A model generated the notes under the pieces. It saw only the letters and a program-made list of their open reading frames with translations, was not told where the DNA came from and searched no databases. The translations under genes were made by a program, and so were the position numbers. Shown here piece by piece: positions 1 to 7,173 of a DNA stretch of 15,708 nucleotides (position 1 is the first letter of the stretch; every line of letters begins with the position of its first letter). Source of the stretch: Candidatus Omnitrophota bacterium (GTDB taxonomy: Bacteria > Omnitrophota > Gorgyraeia > Duberdicusellales > 4484-171); NCBI GenBank assembly GCA_028702365.1, contig JAQVOZ010000010.1, forward strand, positions 1 to 15,708. Direction: 5' to 3'.

Positions 1-13
1 GCTCTTCCGATCT
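1..13. other. Illumina adapter remnant at contig end
   Basis: The first 13 bases are GCTCTTCCGATCT, whose reverse complement AGATCGGAAGAGC is the common Illumina adapter start. It sits exactly at the contig edge and interrupts a reading frame that otherwise matches a known family up to base 14. It is best read as untrimmed adapter, not as genome sequence. Confidence 0.93.
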
Positions 14-533
14 CCCAGGCAAAGACGCCTGCGGCGTAAAAAAACCAGAAAATTGCCGAAAGAACAACTGCGCCGATAATAATAGTTAGAATAAGGCCTT
101 TTATGATATCCAAAATAAACGTTTTTAGGGTTGTTTTGTTAAAGCCGTATTTTGCCTCTATCACAAAAGTGTGATATGCAGAGAAAGGAATACTCAAAAG
201 CCAAAGAGCGGCCCCAAGAATTCCCGTAAATATCAAACCGGTTAGAATGGGGCCCTGGTTAAAACTTCTTGCAATATTATCAATAAAGTTAAAACCGCCT
301 GCCAATATAAAAAACAAAGTAATGATTATGGATATTGTATCTTTTATAAGATGAAAATTCGTATTTTCTTTAAGGTAAATTTGCGCAAGTTTGTATTTTT
401 GCGCGTCATAGAAGCCTTCAAATTCCGAAGGCAAATCGCCTGATGCGTGTTTTACATTAAGCCGCTCGACAATTAAGTTAAGCAGATACTCAATTGCGAT
501 GATTGACAGAATTACTATAAGATAAATATTCAT
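14..533 (-). CDS. Ste24/CAAX-type M48 metalloprotease, N-terminal part (truncated)
   Basis: Reading from ATG at 533 down to base 14 gives about 173 residues before the adapter cuts the frame. Four hydrophobic segments are visible, near residues 2-21, 63-82, 96-118 and 143-170. Before the second lies a soluble stretch with a P-x-E-F-x-G-F-Y and K-Y-x-x-A-Q-x-Y pattern. Residues 115-137 (IPFSAYHTFVIEAKYGFNKT) match the very typical PFS.Y.TFVIE.+.GFN+T signature of the M48 N-terminal membrane domain. In this family the HExxH zinc site follows further on, so it lies outside the window and activity cannot be judged. Members cleave membrane or prenylated-type substrates and serve membrane protein quality control. 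The start has no visible Shine-Dalgarno. The gene follows the ABC-F gene after 25 bp and may be cotranscribed with it. Confidence 0.88.
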
Positions 534-558
534 TTTTTTATTATATCAAATAAGCGAG

Positions 559-2481
559 CTATGTATTTATAAACTTTTCCTTCCACCTGCTTATTTCTCC
601 TTCTATCATTGCGATTTCCTTATCTATTTCATCAACTATCCCCTGATAATAACGGATAATATCATCTGCGTGGCGGGGGTTTTCCAAAACGCGCGCTTTA
701 GCATAGCGTTCAAGTTCGAGTTTTTCTTTTTTCTTGCGTAATTTTTTTATTTTATTAGAAATTATCTCATTATGCTTCTTAATTTCCTCTTCGCTTAATT
801 CTTTGTCGGTATCTATTTTGGGTTCTTCTGCTTTTTGTTTTTCTTGCGGAAGTTTATCGCCGTTAGTTACAGGTTGCTGGCTATTAGCTCTATTCTTATC
901 TTGTTCTTTTTTATGAAGATAATAATCGAAGTTTCCCGGAAATTTAGTAATGCACCCGTCTTTTACTTCGAAAACATTATTTGCAACCGATTTTACAAAA
1001 TAGATATCATGGCTGATAAAAACAATTGTTCCTTCATATTCTGTGAGCGCCTTAATAAGCGCATCTACTGCGTCAACATCAAGATGCGTAGTTGGCTCAT
1101 CGAGCAAAAGCAGGTTAGGCGGATTTATAAGTAATTTTGCAAGTATCAGCCGGCTTTTCTCTCCGCCCGAAAGCACTTTTACCTTTTTTTCTACGTCATC
1201 ACCCTTGAACAAAAACGCGCCAAGAATTGTACGCACAGCCTCCGTAGTTACGCCTTCTTTAGCCGCATAACAGGCTTCCTCCAAAACAGTACTGTCGGCA
1301 TTTAAAACATCCATGCGGGTTTGCGAAAAGTAACCCGTTGTAACATTATGCCCGACAGCGCGCACACCCTCATTCATATCGATTACGCCGGAAAGTATTT
1401 TAAGAAGAGTTGATTTACCGGCGCCATTTTCGCCTGCCAAAACCGCTTTTTCGCCTCTTATAATTTCAAAATCAATATTTTTATAAACCTGTATATCGCC
1501 GTAAGATTTGGAAATGCCGGTAAGCGCAATTACGCGGTGGCCGCCTGGCCGGGTTGAAGGGAAATGAAAATTTCTTATGCTTTCGCGCCGATCCTCCGGC
1601 ACAACAACCAGTTCCATTTTTTCCAAAACTTTTTTCTTGGCACGGACCTGAGAAGCTTTATTTGGCTGGGCATGAAACCGGTCGATAAAACGCTGGTATT
1701 GCTCGCGGACACGCTCCTGCTCTTTTGCCTGCTTTACCAGATGGCTTCGCTGTTCATCCAAAATTTTACGATACTGCTCATAATTACCTTTTATTTTTGC
1801 AATCCTGCCATTTTCCAGAATAATTGAACAATTAGTAACTTCGTTTAAAAAAACTTTATCGTGAGAAATCATCACGAATGTTCCTTTGTAGTTTGCAAGA
1901 TAATCCTTAAACCAAAGCGCGGCATTTAAGTCGAGATAATTCGTAGGTTCATCCAAAAGAAGGCAGTCATAATGGCAAACCAAAAGCTTGGAAAGTAATA
2001 CTCTCATCTGCCAACCGCCGCTTAACTCTTTTATGGGGCGGTTGAAATCTCTTTCTTTAAACCCCAGTCCGCTTAATACTATTTTACCTTTATACTCAAG
2101 CTCAAAAAAACCAAGAGCCTCTAGCCTGTGCACTATATCGCCATAATGCTTGGTTGCAGTTTCATTGCTGGCCTCAAGGGCTTCTTTTTCTTTTTTAAGC
2201 CGCGCAATTTCGTGGTCCCCTTCAACTATTTCCTGAAGTACCGTGCGCTCCGAATGAAAACTTGATTCCTGGGGCAAGAAACCTATACGAAGGTTTTTAT
2301 TGAACTGTATTGAACCGGAAGTTGCCTCCATCGCTCCAAGTATAATATTAAAAAGCGTAGATTTGCCCGCACCATTGGGGCCGATAAATGCAATTTTCTC
2401 TCCCCTGTTTATGGTTATAGAAACATTCTTAAATAAATCTCGCGCACCGTAGCTTTTTGTAAGTCCGTGTAGGGCAATCAT
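559..2481 (-). CDS. ABC-F family ATPase (YdiF/YheS/Uup-like), ribosome-associated
   Basis: This 640-aa protein has two complete ABC cassettes and no membrane segment, the layout of ABC-F proteins that act on the ribosomal E site rather than in transport. Cassette 1: Walker A GPNGAGKST at 34-42, signature LSGGW at 153-157, Walker B ending DEPT at 177-180 with catalytic E178, and switch H207. Cassette 2: Walker A 350-358, signature LSGGE 437-441, DEPT 461-464 with E462, and H491. Between them, residues 233-312 form the charged helical linker (P-site tRNA interaction motif) with the usual K/R-rich A-S-Q-V-R-x-K-K-x-L-E-K stretch. A variable Q/N/K-rich tether (about 525-560) leads to a C-terminal coiled coil (565-640), as in YdiF, YheS or Uup. 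All ATPase residues are present. It lacks a clear Shine-Dalgarno. Housekeeping translation factor versus antibiotic-resistance ABC-F cannot be decided; the full C-terminal coil favours housekeeping. Confidence 0.93.
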   Translation of the reverse strand: MIALHGLTKSYGARDLFKNVSITINRGEKIAFIGPNGAGKSTLFNIILGAMEATSGSIQFNKNLRIGFLPQESSFHSERTVLQEIVEGDHEIARLKKEKEALEASNETATKHYGDIVHRLEALGFFELEYKGKIVLSGLGFKERDFNRPIKELSGGWQMRVLLSKLLVCHYDCLLLDEPTNYLDLNAALWFKDYLANYKGTFVMISHDKVFLNEVTNCSIILENGRIAKIKGNYEQYRKILDEQRSHLVKQAKEQERVREQYQRFIDRFHAQPNKASQVRAKKKVLEKMELVVVPEDRRESIRNFHFPSTRPGGHRVIALTGISKSYGDIQVYKNIDFEIIRGEKAVLAGENGAGKSTLLKILSGVIDMNEGVRAVGHNVTTGYFSQTRMDVLNADSTVLEEACYAAKEGVTTEAVRTILGAFLFKGDDVEKKVKVLSGGEKSRLILAKLLINPPNLLLLDEPTTHLDVDAVDALIKALTEYEGTIVFISHDIYFVKSVANNVFEVKDGCITKFPGNFDYYLHKKEQDKNRANSQQPVTNGDKLPQEKQKAEEPKIDTDKELSEEEIKKHNEIISNKIKKLRKKKEKLELERYAKARVLENPRHADDIIRYYQGIVDEIDKEIAMIEGEISRWKEKFINT

Positions 2482-2567
2482 ATTTTTAGTTAAATTAAAG
2501 ATTTTTTTGGGCAGCAGATACCAAATAGCAGATTAAGATTATCTGCCTGGCTGCAATCTACCATATG
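2482..2567. repeat. Intergenic cluster of GCAGAT/ATCTGC inverted words
   Basis: The 86-bp gap between the lipoprotein gene and the ABC-F gene carries GCAGATA at 2514-2520, GCAGAT at 2528-2533 and TATCTGC at 2540-2546. The last can pair with either of the first two (7 bp or 6 bp), giving mutually exclusive stems. On the transcribed strand the stems are followed by an A-run, not a U-run, so it is not a normal intrinsic terminator for the upstream gene. It may be a small dispersed repeat or an RNA element. Confidence 0.45.
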
Positions 2568-2750
2568 CTATCTATTGTACGGGTTTTCTGTTTGTTTATC
2601 GCTATAGCCTTCAGCAGCGCCTTCTGTAATGCCACCCACAGCTTTTCCGGCTGCGCCTACGGGCCTACCTACTTCCTGGGCAGCTTTATGGACAGGCTCA
2701 CACGCCATTAAGAAAAAGGACGTCATTATACCAAGTATTATAATTTTCAT
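2568..2750 (-). CDS. Small lipoprotein, 60 aa
   Basis: The product is 60 aa with a short basic start, a hydrophobic core, and a lipobox L-M-A-C at residues 14-17, so Cys17 would be lipidated after signal peptidase II cleavage. The mature part is only 44 residues, rich in Gly/Ala/Val/Lys, with a GRPVGAAGKAVGGITEGAAEG stretch near 28-48 that resembles small entericidin-like or glycine-zipper envelope lipoproteins. A good Shine-Dalgarno (AAAGGAG) precedes the ATG by about 5 nt, which supports real translation despite the size. Position +2 after the Cys is Glu rather than Asp. In the enterobacterial rule that would favour the outer membrane, but the rule may not hold in this lineage. No specific function can be assigned. 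Confidence 0.82.
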   Translation of the reverse strand: MKIIILGIMTSFFLMACEPVHKAAQEVGRPVGAAGKAVGGITEGAAEGYSDKQTENPYNR

Positions 2751-2797
2751 TTATTCTCCTTTTTAAAAACATATCATATCCAATTATGCTTTTGTGC

Positions 2798-3286
2798 TCA
2801 TTCAGGATAAAATCCCGCGCCAACAATTCTAACCTTGTTGTTAATAGTTATTTTTCTAAGATACGCAATCTTTTTGGAAAATTTTGTTTCGTTTGGCTTC
2901 GGCCACAAATACTCTATCCAGGCTGTATCTTTATCTTTTACAGCATTAACTATTGCCATTTGCGCTGCTTTGGCATCGGGATTTCTATAATTTTCTGCGG
3001 GCAAACCTTCGACATATTCAAACGCAGGATTAACAAGGTCGGCGCCGGTTTCTCCGGACGTAACAAAAACATAAGTATCTCCTGCGCTAAATTTTCCTTT
3101 CTTATCGGCAACAGCATCAAGGCCAGTCTGGCCCTTGGTTTTGATTAGTTCGGCTGCTTCATCAACTAAATTTCTTACCAATTGTTTCTTTTCTTGATAC
3201 TTTGGCTCTTGCGCAGAGCCCGCACCAATAAAAAACAAGAAACAAGAAACCAGAGAAATGCAAATCGCCAATCTTATTTTTCTCAT
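2798..3286 (-). CDS. Secreted single-Cache-domain protein
   Basis: This 162-aa protein has a signal peptide (hydrophobic residues about 5-23, likely cleavage after G-S-A near 25). A single Cache (type 2) domain then fills residues 33-160. Seen motifs: V-D-E-A-A-E-L-I, K-G-K-F-S-A-G-D-T-Y-V-F-V, D-L-V-N-P, D-x-x-W-I-E-Y-L-W-P-K-P, and a final V-G-A-G-F-Y. These are hallmark positions of the fold that binds small metabolites outside the cell in chemoreceptors and histidine kinases. Here the domain is free-standing, with no transmembrane output module. It is therefore a periplasmic or secreted ligand-binding protein, or a partner of a receptor elsewhere. A strong AAGGAG Shine-Dalgarno precedes the start. 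It lies 19 bp after the CsgG-like gene and is very likely cotranscribed with it. The ligand is unknown. Confidence 0.87.
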   Translation of the reverse strand: MRKIRLAICISLVSCFLFFIGAGSAQEPKYQEKKQLVRNLVDEAAELIKTKGQTGLDAVADKKGKFSAGDTYVFVTSGETGADLVNPAFEYVEGLPAENYRNPDAKAAQMAIVNAVKDKDTAWIEYLWPKPNETKFSKKIAYLRKITINNKVRIVGAGFYPE

Positions 3287-3305
3287 TTTTTATCTCCTTC
3301 TTTAT

Positions 3306-4235
3306 TTACTGCTTTATAACCAAATCCGATGGCCGAATCTGGTCGGTATTGCTTAATATTTTTGCTTTTGAGAATTTAGGCTGTACTTCCGATATAACGA
3401 TATCGCCGATTTTTGTTTTTTCCGCACCCAGCTCAACCCCTGTTTCGGGGTCAATTAAGGCGTCGCCTTTTCTGCAAACAACAAAAGTTTCTCCATTTAT
3501 TATTCCGGTGTCAGCGCCGGCATTTATATAAACCAGCCCGTCTTTGACTGTAACCACTCTTCCCTGCCAGGGAATCATCGCTAACCTTTGGGAAATATAT
3601 TCAACCGCCCTGTCAATTGCAATTTGCGTAGCTTTACCAAGAGGAGTTTTTTTGAAACTGGAACTGCCCACGCTGAAAGACCCGCTGTAGCCAACGGCAA
3701 AGCCCGAGGCATCAGCAAGGCCTTCTACCCTTTTTGAATCAAGTATCTCCCCTGTTGTTGAATCGATAATCTGGACAATAACCGCAATGTGCGCATCGGA
3801 TTTTCCCATGCCGATATTGATACCATGGATGCTTAAACCCTGCCCTCCACCTTTGGTGTTTTCTTCAAACTCAGTAATATTTCCGGTTATAAGTATCTGC
3901 GCAGGTATAACTTTTCCTTTATTTGCAGCAAGAGACTTAGCCATGCGTCCGCTTTCTGCGAGATCCTGCTCCGAAAGCACAGCTCCTAAATCCTTGCGGC
4001 TTAAGACAATGAACATTCCGCTTTGTATGAGGGCGTCGCTTAACTGCGCTGAAAAATCATCTCCAAGCGCGATGTATGAATTTATACCGGAAGTGTTTTC
4101 AAAACGTGCAACTGCAATTGTTTTTTTAGGCCCGGGGAGCCTAGCTAAACCGGGTTGGCTTTGCGCAAAAAAGCTTATGCCGGTTGAAAATAAAAAGAAA
4201 AATATCAACAAAGGAAAAATATTTCTTTTAATCAT
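3306..4235 (-). CDS. CsgG-family secreted protein with FlgT-like C-terminal domain
   Basis: I place the start at 4235, not at the longer open frame beginning at 4271, because GGAGGT lies just upstream and a signal peptide begins here. The protein has 309 aa. Residues 1-26 are a signal peptide without the lipobox Cys normal for curli CsgG. Residues 37-222 fit the CsgG domain: I-A-V-A-R-F-E-N-T-S-G, a G-D-D-F-S-A-Q-L-S-D-A-L-I helix, V-L-S-R-K-D-L, I-L-I-T-G-N-I-T-E-F, a Gly/Ser-rich hairpin region about 128-195, and A-I-D-R-A-V-E-Y-I. Residues 223-307 form a small beta-rich domain with G-x-V-Y-I-N-A-G-x-x-x-G and E-V-x-P-K-x-S-x-A, like the C-terminal domain of FlgT. CsgG proteins form outer-membrane secretion pores; FlgT belongs to flagellar basal bodies. 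Neither curli nor flagellar genes are near, so the role is open. Confidence 0.86.
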   Translation of the reverse strand: MIKRNIFPLLIFFFLFSTGISFFAQSQPGLARLPGPKKTIAVARFENTSGINSYIALGDDFSAQLSDALIQSGMFIVLSRKDLGAVLSEQDLAESGRMAKSLAANKGKVIPAQILITGNITEFEENTKGGGQGLSIHGINIGMGKSDAHIAVIVQIIDSTTGEILDSKRVEGLADASGFAVGYSGSFSVGSSSFKKTPLGKATQIAIDRAVEYISQRLAMIPWQGRVVTVKDGLVYINAGADTGIINGETFVVCRKGDALIDPETGVELGAEKTKIGDIVISEVQPKFSKAKILSNTDQIRPSDLVIKQ

Positions 4236-4283
4236 GATACCTCCATGTTTTATACAGAAATAATACCACAAACTGTTTATTTG

Positions 4284-4311
4284 ATTATAAGCAAAAAACT
4301 AAAATATTCAA
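4284..4311 (-). promoter_or_regulatory. Sigma70-type promoter for the CsgG-like unit
   Basis: On the minus strand TTGAAT (4311-4306) is followed after 16 nt by a perfect TATAAT (4289-4284). Transcription would start near 4277, giving a leader of about 42 nt that ends with GGAGGT before the ATG at 4235. It sits directly after the end of the transporter operon, so the downstream genes probably form a separate unit. Confidence 0.65.
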
Positions 4312-4317
4312 TTTAAA

Positions 4318-4336
4318 TATAGCCAGCTTGGCTATA
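4318..4336 (-). terminator. Hairpin at the end of the transporter operon, possible terminator
   Basis: TATAGCCA and TGGCTATA form a perfect 8-bp stem with a 3-nt loop. The hairpin overlaps the stop codon of the OppF-like gene (4334-4332). It is followed on the minus strand by a T/A-rich stretch with a TTTTTT run about 25 nt on, not a direct U-tract. It could terminate weakly, protect the 3' end, or act as an operator just upstream of the -35 box at 4311. Confidence 0.5.
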
Positions 4337-5294
4337 ACGGAAAATGACAAGCAAAAAAACGGTTATCGTGCTTGGTTAATTTAGGTATTTCATCTATGCA
4401 TCTTTGTTTGACATAAATACAGCGCGTGTGAAAAACACACCCGGAAGGAAGTTTGGTCGTAGCCGGTATTTCTCCTTTTAATATTATGCGTTTCTTCTTG
4501 CTTTGTGGGTTAATAACCGGAATAGCCGAGAGAAGCGCTTCTGTGTAAGGATGAATCGGATGTTTGTATAAATCGCGGCTGCTTGCGATTTCCATTATTT
4601 TACCAAGATACATAACTATGACCCTGTCGCTTATATATTCAATTATTCTTAAATCATGGCTGATAAAAAGATAGGTTAAATTGAATTTTTCTTTTAGTTC
4701 TTTAAGCAAGTTTAATATTTGCGCCTGGATTGAAACATCTAAAGAGGCAATTGGCTCATCAGCGATAATAAGTTTCGGCGTAAGCGCCAAAGCGCGGGCA
4801 ATTGCTATGCGCTGGCGCTGGCCGGTTGAAAATTCATGCGGATAGCGCTTAACTGCTTCTTTTGAAATACCCACTAAATCCAGAATATTTTCTGCTTCAA
4901 GGAGCGCTTTTTTTGCGCCGGATAAACCATGGATAACGAACGGCTCACTTACTGTGCTACCTATTGTCATATGAGGGTTTAATGATGCGTGAGGATCCTG
5001 AAAAACAAATTGGATGTTGCGCCGGATTTTTTTTAACCTTGCTCCGTTTACAGAAGTTATATCGTCTCCTTCAAAAAAGATTTTACCGCTTGTCGGCAGA
5101 ATGAGCCTTGCAATTACTTTTGCCAAAGTAGATTTACCGCATCCGCTTTCACCGACAAGGCCAAGAGTTTCACCCTGCGCGATTGCAAAACTTATATCAT
5201 TTAGCGCATGAATGGGCGCGCCGGAAGACTCAAAGAAACCTGTCTTCGCCGGAAAGTATTTAGTTATGTTTTGTACTTTTAGAAGTTCGCCCAT
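4332..5294 (-). CDS. oppF: Peptide/nickel-type ABC importer ATPase, OppF/DppF-like
   Basis: This 320-aa protein energises oligopeptide or dipeptide uptake together with its OppD-like partner at the cytoplasmic face of the permease. Walker A GESGCGKST is at 48-56, the Q-loop Q99, Walker B ends in A-D-E-P at 178-181, and a switch histidine follows in S-H-D-L. The signature reads F-S-T-G-Q (155-159), so the usual second signature Gly is Thr. The C-terminal oligo_HPY region carries four Cys (G-C-V-F, T-R-C, Q-R-C, A-C-H), the pattern linked with an iron-sulfur site in some OppD proteins. It is the last gene of the transporter operon, 46 bp after OppD, and has no visible Shine-Dalgarno. Dipeptide, oligopeptide and nickel transporters cannot be told apart from sequence alone, so the symbol names the family only. 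Confidence 0.93.
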   Translation of the reverse strand: MGELLKVQNITKYFPAKTGFFESSGAPIHALNDISFAIAQGETLGLVGESGCGKSTLAKVIARLILPTSGKIFFEGDDITSVNGARLKKIRRNIQFVFQDPHASLNPHMTIGSTVSEPFVIHGLSGAKKALLEAENILDLVGISKEAVKRYPHEFSTGQRQRIAIARALALTPKLIIADEPIASLDVSIQAQILNLLKELKEKFNLTYLFISHDLRIIEYISDRVIVMYLGKIMEIASSRDLYKHPIHPYTEALLSAIPVINPQSKKKRIILKGEIPATTKLPSGCVFHTRCIYVKQRCIDEIPKLTKHDNRFFACHFPL

Positions 5295-5340
5295 AGTAAA
5301 TTACAATTAAAACTGAAGTTTAGGCTAAGAAAATTTAATC

Positions 5341-6315
5341 TTAACCTTTTTCATACAAACAACATGCAGCCCAGTGGCCTTCTTTTACCTCTACTAATTC
5401 CGGGGTAATATCTTTACACCTGGCGCTCTTTTCCTTGCATCTTTCGTAAAATATGCAACCCGCTGGTAATTCTGTTAAGACTGGAACCGAACCTTTTAGG
5501 GTGTTAAGTTTTGCATCTTTATCTTCCAGTTTTGGTATTGAACCAAGTAACGCTTTTGTGTATGGATGCAACGGTTCGTTAAATAGATTTTGCGTAGATG
5601 CATACTCAACAATTACTCCTGCATACATAACCGCAACAAAATCAACGCGTTCTGCCACCACGCCAAGGTCGTGCGTTATTAAAATAATCGCTATTTTCTT
5701 TAAACCTTGTAAGGCCCCTATAAGTTCAAGTATCTGCGCTTGCACTGTTACATCAAGCGCAGTTGTCGGCTCATCGGCAATTAAAAGGCTTGGGAAAGAT
5801 GCAAGCGCCATAGCAATTAAGACGCGCTGGCGCATTCCGCCGCTTAACTGGTGCGGGTAATCTTTGATTCTTTTGTTTGGTTCGGGAATCCCTACATCTT
5901 TAAGCAATTTTATAACTTCATTGGTTGCTTCTTTTTTATTTAAGTTACCGTGCAATTCTATCGCCTCTCTTATCTGCTCGCCTATCGTAAAAACAGGGTT
6001 AAGCGCTGTCATTGGCTCCTGAAAAACCATGGAAATTTCTCTGCCACGAATCTTGCGTAATTCTTCCTGCGAAAGCCTTAATAATTCCTTACCTTTATAT
6101 AATATACTGCCACCAGGGGTTATTTTAGCCTGATTTGGAAGTAACTGCATAATCGACAGAGCGGTAACGGTTTTTCCGCAGCCGCTTTCGCCAACCAAAC
6201 CTAAAGTCTTACCTTGTTCTAAAGAAAAACTTATTCCCCTAACCGCCTTCACCTCGCCTGCGTCAGTGAAAAAGGAAGTGTGTAAGTTTTTTACTTCTAA
6301 TAAGCAATTATTCAT
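5341..6315 (-). CDS. oppD: Peptide/nickel-type ABC importer ATPase, OppD/DppD-like
   Basis: The product has 324 aa, the normal length for OppD/DppD. Walker A GESGCGKT lies at 42-49, Q-loop Q99 in V-F-Q-E-P-M-T-A-L-N-P, signature LSGGM at 157-161, Walker B with D-E-P-T at 181-184 and catalytic E182, and the switch histidine H215. The V-F-Q-E-P-M and L-S-G-G-M-R-Q-R forms are typical of the D subunit as against the F subunit. The C-terminal oligo_HPY segment (about 235-320) has L-P-A-G-C-I-F-Y-E-R-C followed by two further Cys positions. It ends the importer with its OppF-like partner as a heterodimeric motor. It starts 14 bp after the OppC stop and lacks an evident Shine-Dalgarno, so coupling to upstream translation is likely. 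Confidence 0.94.
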   Translation of the reverse strand: MNNCLLEVKNLHTSFFTDAGEVKAVRGISFSLEQGKTLGLVGESGCGKTVTALSIMQLLPNQAKITPGGSILYKGKELLRLSQEELRKIRGREISMVFQEPMTALNPVFTIGEQIREAIELHGNLNKKEATNEVIKLLKDVGIPEPNKRIKDYPHQLSGGMRQRVLIAMALASFPSLLIADEPTTALDVTVQAQILELIGALQGLKKIAIILITHDLGVVAERVDFVAVMYAGVIVEYASTQNLFNEPLHPYTKALLGSIPKLEDKDAKLNTLKGSVPVLTELPAGCIFYERCKEKSARCKDITPELVEVKEGHWAACCLYEKG

Positions 6316-6329
6316 ATATCTGATAACTT

Positions 6330-7154
6330 TTATATTTTCAATTTCGGGTCAAGCGCCTGCCTGATTCCTTCGCCAAGAATATAATAAGAAAGGCAGGTTA
6401 TAAATATTGCAATGCCGGGGAATAAAATAAGCCACCAGGCAACTTCCATATATTCACGTCCAGCGGTTAAAATGTTTCCCCAGCTGGGCGTTGGCGGCTG
6501 CACTCCAAAGCCTAAAAAACTTAAACCAGATTCCATAAGTATTGCTCCGGCTACTCCAAGAATAAAAGATACATAAACCGGCGTAAGCGCATTAGGCAAA
6601 ATATGCCGGAAAATTATCCGTGCATCAGAGGCTCCTATTGAGCGGGCGGCCTGAACAAATTCTCTTTCCTTTAAGGTCAAAAATTCTGCACGAACCAATC
6701 TCGCGATAGACATCCAGCCGGTTAAGCCTATTACAAACATTACAATCCAAATACTTGGGCCAACTATTGCAAGAACTGTAAGCAACAAGAAAAAAGTGGG
6801 CACTGAAAGCATTATATCTACCAAACGCATAATCAATGAATCAATCAACCTTCCGTAATATCCGGAAATACTTCCCAGAATAACACCGATTATCGTTGCT
6901 ATAGCTATCGCGATAAAACCGATAGATAAAGAAATACGTGTTCCGTAAATCATCCGGCTTAATACGTCTCTACCTAAATCATCTGTGCCTAAGATATGCG
7001 CGGCTCCCGGAGACTGCAGGACCTGTTCCATATTTATAATATCCGGGTCATAAGGAGCCAGGAGTGGAGCAAAAATCGCAACAGCGAAAAGCCCAAACAC
7101 AAGGATTCCGCCAATTACTGCAAGCTTATTTTTCTTAAATCTTTTCCAAAACAT
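6330..7154 (-). CDS. oppC: Peptide/nickel-type ABC importer permease, OppC/DppC-like
   Basis: This 274-aa inner-membrane permease begins with the OppC N-terminal motif (F-K-K-N-K-L-A-V-I-G-G, then a membrane helix and L-A-P-Y-D-P). The G-T-D-D-L-G-R-D-V-L-S-R-M-I-Y-G-T-R-I-S-L box (near 55-76) is diagnostic of DppC/OppC. The EAA loop that docks on the ATPase is seen as E-F-V-Q-A-A-R-S-I-G-A-S-D-A-R-I-I-F-R-H-I-L-P-N near 165-190. Hydrophobic stretches fit six transmembrane helices. It pairs with the OppB-like gene, whose stop lies 19 bp upstream. There is no strong ribosome binding site. All expected motifs are intact. Confidence 0.94.
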   Translation of the reverse strand: MFWKRFKKNKLAVIGGILVFGLFAVAIFAPLLAPYDPDIINMEQVLQSPGAAHILGTDDLGRDVLSRMIYGTRISLSIGFIAIAIATIIGVILGSISGYYGRLIDSLIMRLVDIMLSVPTFFLLLTVLAIVGPSIWIVMFVIGLTGWMSIARLVRAEFLTLKEREFVQAARSIGASDARIIFRHILPNALTPVYVSFILGVAGAILMESGLSFLGFGVQPPTPSWGNILTAGREYMEVAWWLILFPGIAIFITCLSYYILGEGIRQALDPKLKI

Positions 7155-7173
7155 AACTTAAGTTTAACTTATC

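Noticed and set aside
734..1827. Open frames on the plus strand inside the ABC-F gene
   Set aside because: They lie antisense to a strongly supported gene, have no family-like motifs or ribosome sites, and show the odd composition of shadow frames.
2514..2546. Intrinsic terminator after the lipoprotein gene
   Set aside because: On the transcribed strand the stem is followed by an A-run and no U-run.
3787..4263. 158-codon plus-strand frame opposite the CsgG-like gene
   Set aside because: Its product looks like an antisense reading, and the minus-strand gene has a signal peptide, family motifs and a Shine-Dalgarno.
4236..4271. Longer start of the CsgG-like gene (12 extra residues)
   Set aside because: The extra residues would precede the signal peptide, and GGAGGT sits inside the extension just before the ATG at 4235.
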